Source: Xenorhabdus hominickii (GTDB lineage Bacteria; Pseudomonadota; Gammaproteobacteria; Enterobacterales; Enterobacteriaceae). Taken from it: DNA of 64,000 bases. Of this stretch, positions 1 through 11,430 are shown one piece after another (positions within the stretch are counted from its first letter, which is position 1; every line of letters begins with the position of its first letter). The stretch covers positions 684,607-748,606 of the forward strand of contig NZ_NJAI01000001.1 of assembly GCF_002632725.1 (NCBI RefSeq), written 5' to 3'. The translations under genes and the position numbers were made by a program. The notes below the pieces were generated by a model, which saw nothing but the letters and a program-made list of their open reading frames with translations, had not been told where the DNA came from and did no database searches.

Positions 1-35
1 TAGGGTCTTGCGAGTGCCCACACAGATTGTCTGAT

Positions 36-52
36 TAAATTGTTAAAGAGCG
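36..52 (-). promoter_or_regulatory. rRNA operon leader with boxA antitermination site
   Basis: Read on the minus strand, GCTCTTTAACA (41-51) is the boxA core of enterobacterial rRNA leaders. It is followed by the conserved leader segment GACAATCTGTGTGGGCACT (about 14-32) that precedes 16S rRNA. boxA is bound by NusB/S10 and recruits the antitermination complex. The 16S gene itself lies beyond position 1. The murI-rrn neighbourhood matches E. coli rrnB. Confidence 0.85.
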
Positions 53-90
53 GGGCAACCGGAGAGGTTCTCCGTGTTGCGAGGCTGCGT

Positions 91-118
91 ATCTTACGCT
101 GTTTGCCTCCGGAGTCAA
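91..118 (-). promoter_or_regulatory. rRNA operon promoter P2
   Basis: On the minus strand there is a -35 TTGACT (113-118), a 16-bp spacer and a -10 TAAGAT (91-96). It lies about 100 bp downstream of P1, the tandem arrangement typical of enterobacterial rrn operons. The transcript would run leftward into boxA and 16S rRNA. Confidence 0.75.
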
Positions 119-190
119 GCGTTTATTTTTCGCCGGTCTCCGACTGGCGTCTGCGGCGTGTCTCAGCTCGGCGTCGGTCAGTGGTGGCGC

Positions 191-240
191 ATTATAGGGA
201 GTTTTCTGAGACTGGCAATAGTTTTTTTTGAAAAAAATCA
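191..240 (-). promoter_or_regulatory. rRNA operon promoter P1 with UP element
   Basis: On the minus strand there is a -35 TTGCCA (213-218), a 16-bp spacer and a perfect -10 TATAAT (191-196), followed by the GC-rich discriminator GCGCCACCACT typical of stringently controlled rrn P1 promoters. The A/T tracts at 219-240 sit where an UP element is expected. Fis sites, if present, would overlap the 3' end of murI; I could not define them by eye. Confidence 0.85.
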
Positions 241-270
241 CCAACCGATGGTTATTGCAGCAAATTGCAC

Positions 271-1134
271 TTAAGTTGGTAGTTTTTCCAGCGTCAGGAA
301 GCCATATTTACGTAAAACAGGTCGAAGAGCTTCACTATTAGTCTCTTTTTTTGTGCAATAGGCCAAACTATCCGCCGTTGTCAAAAACAAATCATCCCGA
401 TTTTTAATCAACCAAGCCGTTCGACGAGCAATAGCAGCCCCAGAATCAATTAATCTTGTCCCATCAGGCAAAACTTGCAAAAGCTCTTCTGCTATCAGAG
501 GAAAATGGGTACATCCCAATATAACTGTATCCGGAGGCTCTTCCATTCTCAGCCACGGCTTCAATATTTTCACCAGCTCTTCCCTTGGGACATCCTTTCC
601 ATGTAGTTTCTGTTCAGCTAATTCCACCAACTCAGCAGACCCTATGGAATGAACCTGACACCCCGTAGCGAATCGTGTAATTAATTCTTTGGTATAGTCG
701 CGATTTACCGTGGCGCGTGTCGCCAATAATCCCACAACACGGTTACAAGTTAATTTCGCGGCAGGTTTGATTGCAGGCACCACACCAACGACCGGAAAGG
801 AAAAACGTTCGCGTAAAGCAGGCAAACTGACCGTACTGGCAGTATTACAAGCAATAACGACAACAGCCAAAGGATGTTTTTTCTGGATAGTATCCACAAC
901 CTTCACGACTCTTTCGATGATCACTTCAGCAGTTTTTTCGCCATAAGGGAATGCTTCATTATCGAAAGCATATATATAGTGGAGATCCGGCAATAGTTGC
1001 CAAATCTCTTGGTAAACAGATAACCCCCCCACACCGGAATCAAAAACCAGAATCGTTGGACGGGCAGTCTTATTTAAATCAGAAGTTGTAGCTACCAGTG
1101 AGATAGTACTCTCTTCCTGGAGTGCGATAGCCAT
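271..1134 (-). CDS. murI: Glutamate racemase MurI
   Basis: Converts L-glutamate to D-glutamate for peptidoglycan synthesis in the cytoplasm. The two catalytic cysteines are in CNTAST (Cys96) and GCTHFP (Cys208), and the substrate-binding FDSGVGG is near residue 31. With the ATG at 1134 the product has 287 residues, close to E. coli MurI. That start lies 56 bp inside the end of btuB, the same arrangement as in E. coli; TTG (1158) and ATG (1146) starts further up are possible but lack a ribosome binding site. The N-terminal extension of about 25 residues before the catalytic core is typical of the E. coli type, which is activated by UDP-MurNAc-Ala. The gene is followed by the rRNA promoters. 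Confidence 0.96.
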   Translation of the reverse strand: MAIALQEESTISLVATTSDLNKTARPTILVFDSGVGGLSVYQEIWQLLPDLHYIYAFDNEAFPYGEKTAEVIIERVVKVVDTIQKKHPLAVVVIACNTASTVSLPALRERFSFPVVGVVPAIKPAAKLTCNRVVGLLATRATVNRDYTKELITRFATGCQVHSIGSAELVELAEQKLHGKDVPREELVKILKPWLRMEEPPDTVILGCTHFPLIAEELLQVLPDGTRLIDSGAAIARRTAWLIKNRDDLFLTTADSLAYCTKKETNSEALRPVLRKYGFLTLEKLPT

Positions 1135-2893
1135 ACGCTGTCTCATAATTTTTATCAAACAGATTAGCTATTCTAGCACGTATTGTTAAACGATTAGTGA
1201 TTGGGTAAGAAGCTGATACATCCCAAATGCTTACTCCACCCAATTTAATCGTTTTAGAGGGATAAACATTATAATCTTTATCATATCGTTGACCGATATA
1301 TTGATAGGTGATCCCCCAATCAACATTGAAAGCGTCCCAATCTAGTTGGTATTTAACTTGTTGCTTAGCTCTGCGCATCAATTGCTGATTGTTGCCATCA
1401 CGTGGATCGACGTACTGTAATGTCAACTGGTGCTGAAATATGCCGGTATCCATCGCCCCTGTCCATTCGGCACCTTTTATTTTAGCTTTATCTATATTCT
1501 CATTACGGTTATTCGCGAAGTTGATCAATTGTTCAATATCATTGTGATAAAGAGACAGACGCCAATTCAGTGGCCCTGTTAATCCTTCAATTCCAGCTTC
1601 CCACTGTTTGCTTGTCTCCGCTTTCAAACTTGGATTAGCTCCCCAACCATAGAGTTGTCCAAGTGTTGGAGCTTTAAATGCAGTTCCATAGGAAGCAACC
1701 ACGCGATATCCATCAATGAATTCCCAGCCCGCTCCAGTTTGCCATGTTGTATTCCAATCATATTCAGAGCGATGATCTGAACGCACAGCCCCTTCTAAGG
1801 TGAAATCATGCAATTTTTGTTGTGCAGTTAAATACAATCCGGTGTTATCAATCGCTTTTTGTACTGGAATATTATTGGAGCCTGCCGCAACGGATTCTCT
1901 GTTCCAATCTATTCCACTACTGATTGCACCATGACCAACCTGCCATACGTTTCCCCATTGAGCATTATATTGTTTGAAATCACTCAAGGTTGCGTTTCCA
2001 GCATAGCGCTTATGCTTAAAATTATAATCTTTCACATAGCTATAACTGGCGATGAATTGAGAAGAGTATATGCCTTGATTAAAGTGAAGCCCGGTTTCGT
2101 AATTGCGACTAACTAGTTTTCGGGTATCCGTAAAATCCCCATCATAATTTGTTCTATTATCATATCCATAGGTACGCGCAAATCCGCTGAATTGATCATT
2201 GAATTTATGATCGATGTCCAGCCACAACGTTTTACTCATAAACCCATCGCGATCCGGCTCATTGCTCCCGCTACCCGACACGACATCAAACCCTTTAGTA
2301 TAGACATAGCCCGTTGCTACGCTTAATAAGGTCTTCTCACCGATTTTTTGTTGTGTAGAACCGTTATAGTTCTGATATCCGTTAGAACCTAACCCTGCAT
2401 TCAGTGTTGTTCCTTGTTGCTCCCGCTTTGTGATGATATTAACAACGCCACCAATGGCATCAGAGCCATACACCGCAGAACGGGCACCACGGATATATTC
2501 TATTCTTTGCACCATTGATACCGGGATTTGGCTAAAATCAACCGACCCCATACTTCCTGCCTGATTTAAGCGGATTCCATCTATCAACACCAAAACATGA
2601 CTGGAATTTGTGCCACGAACAAATAAGGAAGCGTTCTGCCCAATACCGCCATTCTGCGCAATATCAACACTTGGCAAGCGACGCAGTACGTCAACCAAAC
2701 TATTAGATTGCCAGCGGTCTATATCTTCACGGGTCACTACCGTCATTGGAGCCAAAACAGAAGAAATCGGCTGTTTAAAGCGATTTGCGGTCACTACTAA
2801 CGAATCTTGATTATCAGCAACAGCAAAATAGCTCCAGCTAGAAAACACTGCTACAGATGCAGCAGATAAAAGAATATGTTTTTTATTTATCAT
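1079..2893 (-). CDS. btuB: Vitamin B12 outer-membrane receptor BtuB
   Basis: TonB-dependent 22-strand barrel that imports cobalamin across the outer membrane. The ATG at 2893 gives 604 residues (E. coli mature plus signal is 614) with a signal peptide of about 25 residues ending near FAVA. The TonB box region ([10 protein letters not shown]) follows directly. The plug domain spans about residues 40-150 ([21 protein letters not shown]-like segment), and the protein ends in the aromatic YLTGSYNF typical of outer-membrane barrels. The reading frame is open further upstream to 3061, but that extension is not signal-like and overlaps the trmA leader on the other strand. Its 3' end overlaps murI. 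Confidence 0.96.
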   Translation of the reverse strand: MINKKHILLSAASVAVFSSWSYFAVADNQDSLVVTANRFKQPISSVLAPMTVVTREDIDRWQSNSLVDVLRRLPSVDIAQNGGIGQNASLFVRGTNSSHVLVLIDGIRLNQAGSMGSVDFSQIPVSMVQRIEYIRGARSAVYGSDAIGGVVNIITKREQQGTTLNAGLGSNGYQNYNGSTQQKIGEKTLLSVATGYVYTKGFDVVSGSGSNEPDRDGFMSKTLWLDIDHKFNDQFSGFARTYGYDNRTNYDGDFTDTRKLVSRNYETGLHFNQGIYSSQFIASYSYVKDYNFKHKRYAGNATLSDFKQYNAQWGNVWQVGHGAISSGIDWNRESVAAGSNNIPVQKAIDNTGLYLTAQQKLHDFTLEGAVRSDHRSEYDWNTTWQTGAGWEFIDGYRVVASYGTAFKAPTLGQLYGWGANPSLKAETSKQWEAGIEGLTGPLNWRLSLYHNDIEQLINFANNRNENIDKAKIKGAEWTGAMDTGIFQHQLTLQYVDPRDGNNQQLMRRAKQQVKYQLDWDAFNVDWGITYQYIGQRYDKDYNVYPSKTIKLGGVSIWDVSASYPITNRLTIRARIANLFDKNYETAYGYRTPGREYYLTGSYNF

Positions 2894-2995
2894 GGGATTT
2901 GTAATGAGAGAATGGTATCTGACTATGTATATAACTATATATCTAACTATTACGCATCTAACTGTAAAATGCCATGCTACGATGAAGGCAATAAC

Positions 2996-3052
2996 ATGTC
3001 CAGAATGCCTCCCCATCAAAAAAAGAGGCGGGTAAACCAGAACACTGGACAT
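2996..3052 (-). promoter_or_regulatory. Inverted repeat in the btuB leader / trmA upstream region
   Basis: An 8-bp perfect inverted repeat (ATGTCCAG at 2996-3003, CTGGACAT at 3045-3052) encloses a second 5-bp pair (GCCTC 3007-3011, GAGGC 3025-3029). As RNA this would fold about 100 nt upstream of the btuB start. In E. coli this leader carries the cobalamin riboswitch; here I could not find a convincing B12 box, so the role of the hairpin is open. Confidence 0.4.
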
Positions 3053-3118
3053 CCTTTGCACTTCCCCTACAATGCCGCTCGGAAATTTTTCTTAACGCGA
3101 CCATACGAGAATCAGATA

Positions 3119-4219
3119 ATGCAGAATGCTTTGCCAACGGAAAATTATGAACACCAATTGATGGAGAAGGTCCATCGTCTAAAAGGAATGATGACCCCCT
3201 TTAGCGCACCTGAGCCTGAATTTTTCCGTTCTCCTTCATCACATTACAGGATGAGAGCAGAATTCCGCATTTGGCATGAAGAAGATGACCTTTACCACAT
3301 TATGTTTGATCAACAGACCAAACAGCGTATCCGTGTTGATCAATTTCCAGTTGCCAATCAGCTTATCAATAGCATGATGCAGTCCATCGTTGCTGGTGTA
3401 AAAGATAACCCAGTATTGCGTCACAAACTGTTTCAGGTGGACTATCTTTCCACACGCAGTAATAAAATCATTGTATCTTTGCTTTATCACAAAAAACTGG
3501 GTGATGAATGGCGTGATCAGGCAATCGCGCTGCGTGAACAATTAACAGTGGCAGGATTTGATGTTCAACTTATTGGGCGTGCATCAAAAACTAAGATCAT
3601 GCTCGACCATGACTATATAGATGAAGAGTTGTCTGTTGCAGGTAAGACCATGATTTACCGCCAAGTAGAAAACAGCTTCACACAACCGAATGCCAGCATC
3701 AATATTCATATGTTGGAATGGGCAATTGATGCCACCCAAAATACCAAGGGTGATCTGCTTGAGCTGTATTGTGGTAATGGTAATTTTTCTCTGGCACTGG
3801 CACGAAATTTTGATCGGGTACTGGCGACCGAAATCGCTAAACCTTCGGTTGCAGCCGCACAATTTAATATTGCAGCGAATCAGATTGATAATGTGCAGAT
3901 TATCCGCATGTCAGCGGAAGAGTTTACACAAGCCATGAATGGAGAGCGGGAATTCAATCGACTACAAGGCATTGATTTAAAAAGTTATCACTGCGAGACC
4001 ATTTTTGTTGATCCTCCTCGCAGTGGATTGGATGAAGAAACGGTCAAAATGGTTCAAGCCTATCCACGCATTCTTTATATTTCCTGCAATCCTGAAACAC
4101 TCTGCCAAAATCTGGAAACACTGACGCAAACACATAACATCAGCAAATTGGCACTTTTCGATCAATTCCCTTATACCCATCATATGGAATGTGGCGTACT
4201 GCTGGAAAAAAGACTCTAA
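3119..4219 (+). CDS. trmA: tRNA (uracil-5)-methyltransferase TrmA
   Basis: Makes 5-methyluridine at tRNA position 54 using S-adenosylmethionine. The ATG at 3119 gives 366 residues, identical in length to E. coli TrmA. SAM motif [15 protein letters not shown] is near residues 216-230, [10 protein letters not shown] near 298, and the nucleophilic cysteine is in YISCNPETL near residue 324. The frame is open upstream to 2876, but those codons are leader sequence. Divergent from btuB, as in E. coli. Confidence 0.96.
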   Translation: MQNALPTENYEHQLMEKVHRLKGMMTPFSAPEPEFFRSPSSHYRMRAEFRIWHEEDDLYHIMFDQQTKQRIRVDQFPVANQLINSMMQSIVAGVKDNPVLRHKLFQVDYLSTRSNKIIVSLLYHKKLGDEWRDQAIALREQLTVAGFDVQLIGRASKTKIMLDHDYIDEELSVAGKTMIYRQVENSFTQPNASINIHMLEWAIDATQNTKGDLLELYCGNGNFSLALARNFDRVLATEIAKPSVAAAQFNIAANQIDNVQIIRMSAEEFTQAMNGEREFNRLQGIDLKSYHCETIFVDPPRSGLDEETVKMVQAYPRILYISCNPETLCQNLETLTQTHNISKLALFDQFPYTHHMECGVLLEKRL

Positions 4220-4228
4220 TCGTCATCA

Positions 4229-4260
4229 AACGCCACAAAGCTGGTCTTGTGGCGTTTTTC
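4229..4260 (+). terminator. Rho-independent terminator after trmA
   Basis: Perfect 8-bp stem CGCCACAA (4231-4238) / TTGTGGCG (4247-4254) followed by TTTTT. An AAA tract on the left makes it partly usable from the opposite side for yijD. Confidence 0.85.
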
Positions 4261-4295
4261 GTTAATCCATCGAATTCAGGAAAAAATCATCAACT

Positions 4296-4667
4296 TTAGC
4301 TTTCTGCAATAGTCATCGCCTGCTGCTTGCGTCCTCTGACTTTTAGGTAAAGCCAAAACACCAAAACAGTACCAATAATAACAGGCAAGAAATTGGAGCC
4401 AATTTCTGGATATTCCATCCGAATAAACGCACTGTACATGAACATTCCCAGAAAGAAACATCCCGTGGCCAATTTTGGTAACCCTTCTGCCATTGGATAA
4501 TTCAAATAACGTTGATGGAGACAATACACAGAGAGTACCAATGCGATAATCGGAAAAATGGAAAAAGGCACAAACGAATTAAAAAATGCTGAGAAAGTTC
4601 CGTGAGTTGCCAATCCAACGATAAGAGCCAGCAACATTGTGCTTTTATCTTGGCGGTATTGTTCCAT
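4296..4667 (-). CDS. yijD: Inner membrane protein YijD (DUF1422)
   Basis: Small membrane protein of 123 residues with about four hydrophobic segments (for example around residues 10-28, 33-48, 65-82 and 95-110). It matches E. coli YijD in length and in the segment PIIALVLSVYCLHQRYLNYP. Function is unknown in the family. It lies 25 bp downstream of fabR on the same strand, the conserved fabR-yijD pair, so the two are probably cotranscribed. Confidence 0.92.
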   Translation of the reverse strand: MEQYRQDKSTMLLALIVGLATHGTFSAFFNSFVPFSIFPIIALVLSVYCLHQRYLNYPMAEGLPKLATGCFFLGMFMYSAFIRMEYPEIGSNFLPVIIGTVLVFWLYLKVRGRKQQAMTIAES

Positions 4668-4692
4668 CGTATTATTCTCCTTTCATTATTAT

Positions 4693-5340
4693 TTAGGGGA
4701 TTTTAGGGATAGTGGTTTTTTCTTGCTCACGACGATACCAATAATAAGCACCTTTGGAAATCATGCGGAGTTGTAAAACTAAACGCTCTTCGAGACGACG
4801 CCTTTTTTCCTCATCAATATCCAGTGCTTCTGCACCTGCACTGAATACAATTGTCACCATCGCCTCGGCTTGTATTTCAGTAAAATGTCGTGGCATATGA
4901 CTCGCTTGTTCAAGGTAGTCTGCCAGTTCAGCAATAAAATGTTGGATTTCCCGTGCGACCGCCGCACGAAATTCAGCCGATGTGCCAGAACGTTCACGCA
5001 GCAACAGCCGGAACGCGTTGGGATTGTTGCCAATGAACTCCATAAACGTTGAAACAGAAGTGCGGATGATACTGCCACCCTTAGCGATGCGCTGACGAGC
5101 CTGGCGCATTAACTGGCGCAACATCAGGCCACTTTCATCCACCATTGTCAGCCCCAACTCATCGACATCCCGAAAATGGCGATAGAATGAAGTCGGTGCA
5201 ATACCAGCCTCCCGAGCTACTTCCCGTAAACTCAGGCTTGTGAAACTGCGTTCAGCGCTAAGTTGACTGAATGCCGCTTCAATCAGAGAGCGACGAGTTT
5301 TTTCTTTCTGTTTTGCTCTAACGCCGGTTACGTTACTCAC
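4693..5340 (-). CDS. fabR: Unsaturated fatty acid biosynthesis repressor FabR
   Basis: TetR-family repressor of fabA and fabB in E. coli, adjusting unsaturated to saturated fatty acid supply. The N-terminal helix-turn-helix is at about residues 27-55 ([21 protein letters not shown]), and the rest is the ligand-binding core. 215 residues, the family length. Divergent from sthA across a gap of about 205 bp that holds both promoters; I did not identify a clear operator there. Confidence 0.95.
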   Translation of the reverse strand: MSNVTGVRAKQKEKTRRSLIEAAFSQLSAERSFTSLSLREVAREAGIAPTSFYRHFRDVDELGLTMVDESGLMLRQLMRQARQRIAKGGSIIRTSVSTFMEFIGNNPNAFRLLLRERSGTSAEFRAAVAREIQHFIAELADYLEQASHMPRHFTEIQAEAMVTIVFSAGAEALDIDEEKRRRLEERLVLQLRMISKGAYYWYRREQEKTTIPKIP

Positions 5341-5545
5341 AACAATCCTGATCTATCTCGACTCTATAATGGGGCAAATATAACAGATTCTGTTGAGTTT
5401 GCTGTGATTGTTCTCTTAAAGATTTTATTCGCTATTTTCCTATTTATTTTAAACGGTGAGATAAAAAACGCATGCTCATTGGGTTATTACATCAAGTAAT
5501 GTTAAGATAGAGTTGTTATTTTGTATAAAAACAGGTCTTTCCTCT

Positions 5546-6943
5546 ATGCAATATACTCATTTTGATGCCATTGTGATTGGTTCTGGTCCCGGAGGGGAAG
5601 GAGCCGCAATGGGGTTAGTGAAACAAGGTAAAAACGTTGCTGTTATAGAACGTTATAATAATGTCGGTGGTGGATGTACCCACTGGGGTACAATCCCGTC
5701 GAAAGCGCTTCGTCATGCTGTCAGCCGTATTATCGAATTTAATCAAAATCCTCTTTACAGTGATAACTCCCGCATTCTCCGTTCCTCATTTTCTGAAATC
5801 CTGCGTCATGCTGAAGTCGTTATTAACCAGCAAACCAAAATGCGCCAAGGGTTTTATGAACGTAATCGATGCCGAATGTTTTCGGGAGAAGCCACATTCA
5901 TTGATGAACATCGAGTAAGTGTCCGTTATGCCGATGGTAGTGTTGATGTCATAAGTGCGGATAAAATAATCATTGCTACTGGCTCCCGCCCTTACTCTCC
6001 TCCCGATGTCGATTTCACTCACTCCCGTATTTACAACAGCGATACCATCCTGCAACTGGATCACGAACCCCGTCACGTTATCATTTATGGTGCTGGGGTA
6101 ATTGGCTGTGAATATGCTTCTATCTTCCGAGGATTAGGCGTTAAGGTGGATTTGATCAACACACGGGATCATCTTCTCTCTTTCCTTGATCAAGAAATGT
6201 CTGATGCCCTGTCTTACCATTTCTGGAATAGTGGCGTTATCATCCGTCACAACGAAGAATATGAAAAGATTGAAGGTGTTGATAATGGCGTGATTATCCA
6301 TCTGAAATCCGGCAAAAAAGTCAAAGCAGACTGCCTGTTGTATGCCAATGGCCGCACAGGTAATACAGACACGTTAGGTTTAGAGAATGTCGGGTTGGAA
6401 ACAGACAGTCGTGGCTTACTTAAAGTCAATCGTGTCTACCAAACCAGTAATGAAAATATCTACGCCGTGGGCGATGTGATTGGCTATCCGAGTTTAGCTT
6501 CTGCGGCTTACGATCAAGGGCGCATCGCAGCAAAAGCAATAACAACAGGCAGTGCGACTCAGCATCTGGTGGATGACATTCCAACGGGGATTTATACCAT
6601 TCCTGAAATCAGCTCAATCGGCAAAACTGAGCAGCAGTTAACCTCAATGAAAGTTCCTTATGAGGTAGGCCGCGCTCAATTCAAACATCTGGCAAGAGCA
6701 CAAATTGCGGGTATGAATGTTGGCAGTATAAAAATTCTGTTCCACCGTGAAACAAAACAGATTCTGGGTATCCACTGTTTTGGCGAGCGCGCCGCAGAGA
6801 TCATTCATATCGGTCAGGCCATTATGGAACAGAAAGGTGAAGGCAATAATATCGAATATTTCGTTAATACTACCTTCAACTACCCAACAATGGCGGAAGC
6901 CTACCGTGTTGCGGCCCTCAATGGGTTAAATCGGTTATTTTGA
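5546..6943 (+). CDS. sthA: Soluble pyridine nucleotide transhydrogenase SthA
   Basis: FAD flavoprotein moving reducing equivalents between NADPH and NAD+. ATG at 5546 gives 465 residues (E. coli 466). It has the FAD motif [10 protein letters not shown] near the N-terminus, the NAD(P) motif [12 protein letters not shown] near residue 180, and a C-terminal dimerisation domain. The usual redox-active CxxxxC of disulfide reductases is reduced to one Cys (GGGCTHWGT), as in E. coli SthA, consistent with transhydrogenase rather than disulfide chemistry. Its last 9 bp overlap the end of oxyR on the other strand. Confidence 0.96.
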   Translation: MQYTHFDAIVIGSGPGGEGAAMGLVKQGKNVAVIERYNNVGGGCTHWGTIPSKALRHAVSRIIEFNQNPLYSDNSRILRSSFSEILRHAEVVINQQTKMRQGFYERNRCRMFSGEATFIDEHRVSVRYADGSVDVISADKIIIATGSRPYSPPDVDFTHSRIYNSDTILQLDHEPRHVIIYGAGVIGCEYASIFRGLGVKVDLINTRDHLLSFLDQEMSDALSYHFWNSGVIIRHNEEYEKIEGVDNGVIIHLKSGKKVKADCLLYANGRTGNTDTLGLENVGLETDSRGLLKVNRVYQTSNENIYAVGDVIGYPSLASAAYDQGRIAAKAITTGSATQHLVDDIPTGIYTIPEISSIGKTEQQLTSMKVPYEVGRAQFKHLARAQIAGMNVGSIKILFHRETKQILGIHCFGERAAEIIHIGQAIMEQKGEGNNIEYFVNTTFNYPTMAEAYRVAALNGLNRLF

Positions 6944-7852
6944 TATTTTCTCGCTAACTTCGAAATAGTTACCCATTTTAGCCCGAATCGCCTCTGCCAA
7001 TTGCTCATAGCGACCACGCAGAGGTGAACCAGGGCGATAAATCAAGATAACAGTGCGCTTAGGTTCTGGCTCACAACATTCCAAATAACAAATACCATCA
7101 CGCTTTCTCTCTTTCGGCACTGACAAATCAGGCAATAACGTTATACCACTGCCAGCAGCTACCATATTACGAAGCGTTTCCAGACTGGTTTCCCTGAAGT
7201 GGGTATCTTCTTTGGCGCCTGCCTGAAAACAGAACCCCATCGCCTGATCACGCAAACAATGCCCATCTTCCAGCATTAATAATTTTTCGCCAGATAGCTC
7301 ACTCATCCTGATCTGTGTTCGATCTGCCCACTTGTGTTCTTCATATACCGCGAGTTTCATGGGTTCTTCAAACAGTGGTACTTCAATGAATGCTTCCGTT
7401 TCTTTCACCAACGCCAGAATGGCGCAATCGAGTTTCCCGCTATCGAGCTGTGCCAGCAAGTTTTGAGTTTGCGCCTCATGTAAATACATTTCTAATTTGG
7501 GGAACAATTTATGCAGTTCAGGAATGATGAGTGGCAGGAGATAAGGGCCTATTGTTGGGATAAGGCCAATATGCAGTGGCCCCGACATACTTTCGCCTTG
7601 CAGGGAGGCCATTTCCTGCAAGACCTTCACCTCTTGCAATACGGTTTTGGCCTGTTCCACCAACAACATTCCCTGTTGGGTAAATAATACCTTGCGGCTA
7701 GTACGTTCCAGCAGCATTACCCCCAACTCATCTTCCAGTTTGCGGATTTGCCCACTTAACGTCGGTTGACTAACATGACAAGCATCAGCAGCACGACGAA
7801 AATGTCGATATTCAGCAAGTGCCACAAGGTATTCCAGATCGCGGATATTCAT
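6935..7852 (-). CDS. oxyR: Hydrogen peroxide sensor and LysR-type regulator OxyR
   Basis: LysR-family activator of the peroxide response. ATG at 7852 gives 305 residues, the E. coli length; a TTG two codons upstream is also in frame. Winged helix-turn-helix at about residues 18-40. The two redox-switch cysteines are both present: Cys199 (LEDGHCLRD) and Cys208 (GFCFQ). The region 7853-7966 between oxyR and argH carries its promoter; no OxyS-like small RNA is recognisable there. Tail-to-tail with sthA. Confidence 0.96.
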   Translation of the reverse strand: MNIRDLEYLVALAEYRHFRRAADACHVSQPTLSGQIRKLEDELGVMLLERTSRKVLFTQQGMLLVEQAKTVLQEVKVLQEMASLQGESMSGPLHIGLIPTIGPYLLPLIIPELHKLFPKLEMYLHEAQTQNLLAQLDSGKLDCAILALVKETEAFIEVPLFEEPMKLAVYEEHKWADRTQIRMSELSGEKLLMLEDGHCLRDQAMGFCFQAGAKEDTHFRETSLETLRNMVAAGSGITLLPDLSVPKERKRDGICYLECCEPEPKRTVILIYRPGSPLRGRYEQLAEAIRAKMGNYFEVSEKISK

Positions 7853-7966
7853 TCCCAACCTCTGCGTTTGATATCAATGATAGTATTGATCAATAAATCA
7901 TTATATCCACTAGGGGAAAAAACTATCAACCGCTTGTGATTATTGGTCTTTTTTAACTAAATAGCT

Positions 7967-9340
7967 TTACCTCAATCGTTGCTTCGCCTGTTCAATCGCT
8001 TGCTTCACTTGTTTCTGTGCTACTCCCCCTTTTGCCAAACGCTTATCCAGACAGGATTGCAGCGATAAAATGGCATAAACATCCGCCGAAATAACATCAC
8101 TGAATTTTTGCAACTCAAGCAAAGAAAGCTCTTCCAATGCTTTACCTTTGGCAAGGGCCGCCACGACAGCTTCACCGACAATATGATGCGCTTCACGGAA
8201 TGGGACACCTTTTGCCACCAAATAGTCAGCTAACTCAGTTGCATTGGCATATCCCTGTTTGGCGGCCTCCTCACAACGTGAGTGTTTCACTTGGATACCA
8301 TCCAACACCAGCGACGCCATATGCAAGCAATCCAGCCATGTATCAAGCGCATCAAATAAGCCTTCCTTATCTTCCTGCATATCTTTATTGTAGGCGAGAG
8401 GAAGCCCTTTCAGCGTCATCATCATACCCGTTAATGCACCCTGAACGCGGCCACATTTACCCCGGATAAGCTCCAGAGCATCTGGGTTTTTCTTTTGTGG
8501 CATCAGAGAAGAACCAGAAGTTACCCGATCCGACAATTCAACAAACCCGGCTTCTCCGCTATTAAAGAAAATTAGATCTTCGGCGAAACGTGACAGATGG
8601 ATCATGCTAATGCTCGCATCTGACAACAGTTCCAAGACATGATCGCGATCGGAAACACTGTCCAGACTATTGCGGGTCGCCGAGGCAAAGCCAAGCCATG
8701 ATGCCAATTGTTCCCGGTCAATATCATAAGCCGTTCCCGCCAAAGCACCACATCCCAACGGACTGACATCCAACCGTTTCAGTGCATCTTGCAAACGGCT
8801 CTCATCACGACCAAACATTTCCGCATAGGCAAGACACCAATGAGCAAAAGTGACAGGCTGTGCCCGCTGTAAATGGGTATAACCCGGCATCACCGCATTC
8901 TGATTATTTTCGGCCGTGATTACCAACGCTTGCTGCAACTCGACAAGCGCTTGCTGGATATAAACAATCTGATCTTTGCACCACAATTTCAGGTCAGTCG
9001 CGACCTGATCATTACGGCTGCGTCCTGTATGGAGTTTTTTGCCCAAATCCCCCACTTTCGCGATAAGCTGACTTTCGACCCAACTGTGAATATCTTCCGC
9101 ATCGCTTTGCAAAATGGCCTTGGGGTTGATTCGTACTTCATCCAGTAGCTCGTTCAAAGCCAGCTCCAGCTTTTGCTGCTCTCCGGAAGTTAATACTTCG
9201 ACCGTAACCAATGCCTTTGACCATGCAACCGAGCCAACAATATCCTGCTCAGCCAAACGATAATCAAAACGCAGAGAATCGTTGAATTGCTTGAACCGCT
9301 GATCGGCTTCCTGACTAAAACGTCCACCCCAAAGTGCCAT
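7967..9340 (-). CDS. argH: Argininosuccinate lyase ArgH
   Basis: Last step of arginine biosynthesis: argininosuccinate to arginine and fumarate. 457 residues as in E. coli, with the fumarase/aspartase-superfamily signature [12 protein letters not shown] near residue 280 and the conserved [11 protein letters not shown] near residue 110. Last gene of argCBGH, separated from argG by 72 bp containing a 13-bp direct duplication. Confidence 0.96.
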   Translation of the reverse strand: MALWGGRFSQEADQRFKQFNDSLRFDYRLAEQDIVGSVAWSKALVTVEVLTSGEQQKLELALNELLDEVRINPKAILQSDAEDIHSWVESQLIAKVGDLGKKLHTGRSRNDQVATDLKLWCKDQIVYIQQALVELQQALVITAENNQNAVMPGYTHLQRAQPVTFAHWCLAYAEMFGRDESRLQDALKRLDVSPLGCGALAGTAYDIDREQLASWLGFASATRNSLDSVSDRDHVLELLSDASISMIHLSRFAEDLIFFNSGEAGFVELSDRVTSGSSLMPQKKNPDALELIRGKCGRVQGALTGMMMTLKGLPLAYNKDMQEDKEGLFDALDTWLDCLHMASLVLDGIQVKHSRCEEAAKQGYANATELADYLVAKGVPFREAHHIVGEAVVAALAKGKALEELSLLELQKFSDVISADVYAILSLQSCLDKRLAKGGVAQKQVKQAIEQAKQRLR

Positions 9341-9350
9341 AATATCCTTC

Positions 9351-9389
9351 CTGTTTTTTCTAACCGTTTGCTCTAACTGTTTTTTCTAA
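9351..9389. repeat. 13-bp direct repeat in the argG-argH spacer
   Basis: CTGTTTTTTCTAA occurs at 9351-9363 and again at 9377-9389 with related sequence between. It occupies over half of the intergenic spacer and lies just before the argH start. Confidence 0.7.
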
Positions 9390-9412
9390 TTAGTACAGCT
9401 AATTGCCAGAAA

Positions 9413-10624
9413 TTACTTTTTGCTATTCAGCGCGCGGATGCGTGAAGAAAGCGAATAGAGGCGGATAAACCCTTCCGCATGGCTGTGATCGTAAACTTCG
9501 TCCTCTCCAAAAGTCGCGAACTCTTCAGAATAGAGGCTATTGGCCGATCTTTTCTGAACCGAAGTCACCTGTCCTTTATACAATTTCAGCACCACTTCTC
9601 CACTGACATTCTCAGCCAATGTTTCTGCGGCAACCTGAATAGACTCACGCAAAGGTGCAAACCAACGGCCATCATAGACAACATAGGACATTTCCAATCC
9701 CAATTGTTGACGCCATTTGAAACTATCACGATCCAGCACCAGTTGCTCAACCCCTCTCAACGCTTCCATCATGATGGTTCCTCCCGGTGTTTCATAACAG
9801 CCACGGGATTTCATGCCTACCAAACGGTTTTCCACAATATCTATCCGACCAATCCCATGCTTCGCCCCCAGCTCATTCAGTTGGTTAAGACATTGATATG
9901 GCGAAAATACCTGACCATTCACACCAACCACTTCACCTTTTTCAACTGTCACGGTGACATATTCCGGTTCATTGGGAGCCTCTTCAGGTTCAACTGTCCA
10001 TGCCCAACAATCTTTATTCGCAGCATTCCATGTGCTTTCCAAAACTCCGCCTTCGGTTGAGATATGCCATGCATTTTCGTCACGACTATAGATTTTCTCC
10101 AGCGTGGCGGTAGTAGGAATATTACGTACTTTCAAATAATCCAATAGCGCTTCACGGGAACGCAGATCCCATTCCCGCCACGGAGCAACCACTTTCAGGT
10201 GGGGTGCCAATGCAGTATAAGTACTCTCAAACCGAACCTGATCGTTACCTTTGCCAGTTGCACCGTGGGCGACAGCATCAGCACCGACTTTCAGAGCCAA
10301 TTCCACCTGAGCCTTGGCAATAATTGGGCGAGCCATTGACGTACCAAGAAGATAACTGCCTTCATATAACGCCCCCGTTTTTAACACGGGATAAACATAT
10401 TCTTTGATAAATTCTTCACGCAGATCGACGATATGACATTCCGAAGCACCAGAACGCAATGCTTTCTGCTCAACCCCTTCCAGATCGTCACGACTTTGCC
10501 CGACATCGGCGACAAACGCGATCACTTCACAATTACCATAATGTTCTTTCAACCACGGAATAATGGCAGATGTGTCCAAACCACCAGAATATGCCAGTAC
10601 GATTTTTTTAATGCTTTTAGTCAT
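9413..10624 (-). CDS. argG: Argininosuccinate synthase ArgG, short (type 1) form
   Basis: ATP-dependent ligation of citrulline and aspartate. The pyrophosphatase-type loop is [11 protein letters not shown] near residue 11. The length, 403 residues, and the position inside argCBGH mark the shorter subfamily found in many bacteria rather than the 447-residue E. coli type encoded away from the other arg genes. Lies 17 bp after argB, so the two are probably cotranscribed. Confidence 0.95.
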   Translation of the reverse strand: MTKSIKKIVLAYSGGLDTSAIIPWLKEHYGNCEVIAFVADVGQSRDDLEGVEQKALRSGASECHIVDLREEFIKEYVYPVLKTGALYEGSYLLGTSMARPIIAKAQVELALKVGADAVAHGATGKGNDQVRFESTYTALAPHLKVVAPWREWDLRSREALLDYLKVRNIPTTATLEKIYSRDENAWHISTEGGVLESTWNAANKDCWAWTVEPEEAPNEPEYVTVTVEKGEVVGVNGQVFSPYQCLNQLNELGAKHGIGRIDIVENRLVGMKSRGCYETPGGTIMMEALRGVEQLVLDRDSFKWRQQLGLEMSYVVYDGRWFAPLRESIQVAAETLAENVSGEVVLKLYKGQVTSVQKRSANSLYSEEFATFGEDEVYDHSHAEGFIRLYSLSSRIRALNSKK

Positions 10625-10641
10625 AGAGATAACCTTTTTAA

Positions 10642-11415
10642 TTACGCCAAAATTCGTGTGCCGACGGGGATACCATTAAATAACGCGATCAACTGATCTG
10701 CATGCCGCCAACTCGCAATATCCACTGGGCGCCCAAGGGTTTTTACCGCTTCCAATGCCGCATTTACTTTCACTATCATGCCTGCGGTAATGATGCCCTG
10801 CTCAATAAGTTGTTCGATCTTCTCCGCTGTCGCTTCTGGAATTTTCTGGCCTTTTCCATCCAGAATACCGCTGACATCAGACAACAAAACCAAATCCGCA
10901 TTTAGTACCTGTGCGATAGCGGTAGCTGCTTGATCCGCATTGACATTCATCAACTCACCCTGCTCGGTGATACCAATTGAACTGATAATCGGTATATAGC
11001 CTACATCCAGCAAAATTTTCAGAAGATCAGGCTTCCCCGGTAATGCCTTTCCTGTGTGGCCAAACGTTTCATCAAGTTGAGAAACCTCAACGGCTCCACC
11101 ATCACCCAAACATAGTCCAATAGCCGGCAAACGGAATTTTGTTGCCCATGCCAGTAATTTTTTGTTGGCAGTTCCTGCCAATGTTCCCGTAATGATGTCG
11201 ATTTGGTCTTCTGGCGTAATCCTCAGCCCCTGTCTCTTCAAAATAGGCAATTGCAACTTTTTCATCAGCTCATCAACCAGACAGCCACCACCGTGCACAA
11301 TGATCAGTGGACGTTTATGGTTTTTTCGGTATGACTGCAATGTGGTAAATAACCGTTCCAGCGCTTCTTCACTGTCTAATAACACACCACCCAACTTGAT
11401 AACTAACGGTTCCAT
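10642..11415 (-). CDS. argB: Acetylglutamate kinase ArgB
   Basis: Phosphorylates N-acetylglutamate, the second step of the acetylated arginine pathway. 257 residues (E. coli 258). Amino-acid kinase fold with KLGGVLLD at the N-terminus, VHGGG near residue 42 and the nucleotide-binding [13 protein letters not shown] near residue 180. Preceded by a tandem repeat array in the argC-argB spacer. Confidence 0.96.
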   Translation of the reverse strand: MEPLVIKLGGVLLDSEEALERLFTTLQSYRKNHKRPLIIVHGGGCLVDELMKKLQLPILKRQGLRITPEDQIDIITGTLAGTANKKLLAWATKFRLPAIGLCLGDGGAVEVSQLDETFGHTGKALPGKPDLLKILLDVGYIPIISSIGITEQGELMNVNADQAATAIAQVLNADLVLLSDVSGILDGKGQKIPEATAEKIEQLIEQGIITAGMIVKVNAALEAVKTLGRPVDIASWRHADQLIALFNGIPVGTRILA

Positions 11416-11430
11416 CGGATTTATCCTCTG

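Noticed and set aside
2876-3118. Long in-frame N-terminal extensions of both trmA (from 2876) and btuB (to 3061)
   Set aside because: They overlap each other on opposite strands, are not signal-like or conserved, and the internal starts give the E. coli lengths.
7859-7966. Possible OxyS small RNA beside oxyR
   Set aside because: OxyS lies here in E. coli, but I find no OxyS-like sequence or intrinsic terminator in this 108-bp gap.
9479-10060. 193-codon open frame antisense to argG
   Set aside because: Lies fully inside a well-supported gene, has no ribosome binding site or domain, and is a shadow of argG codon use.
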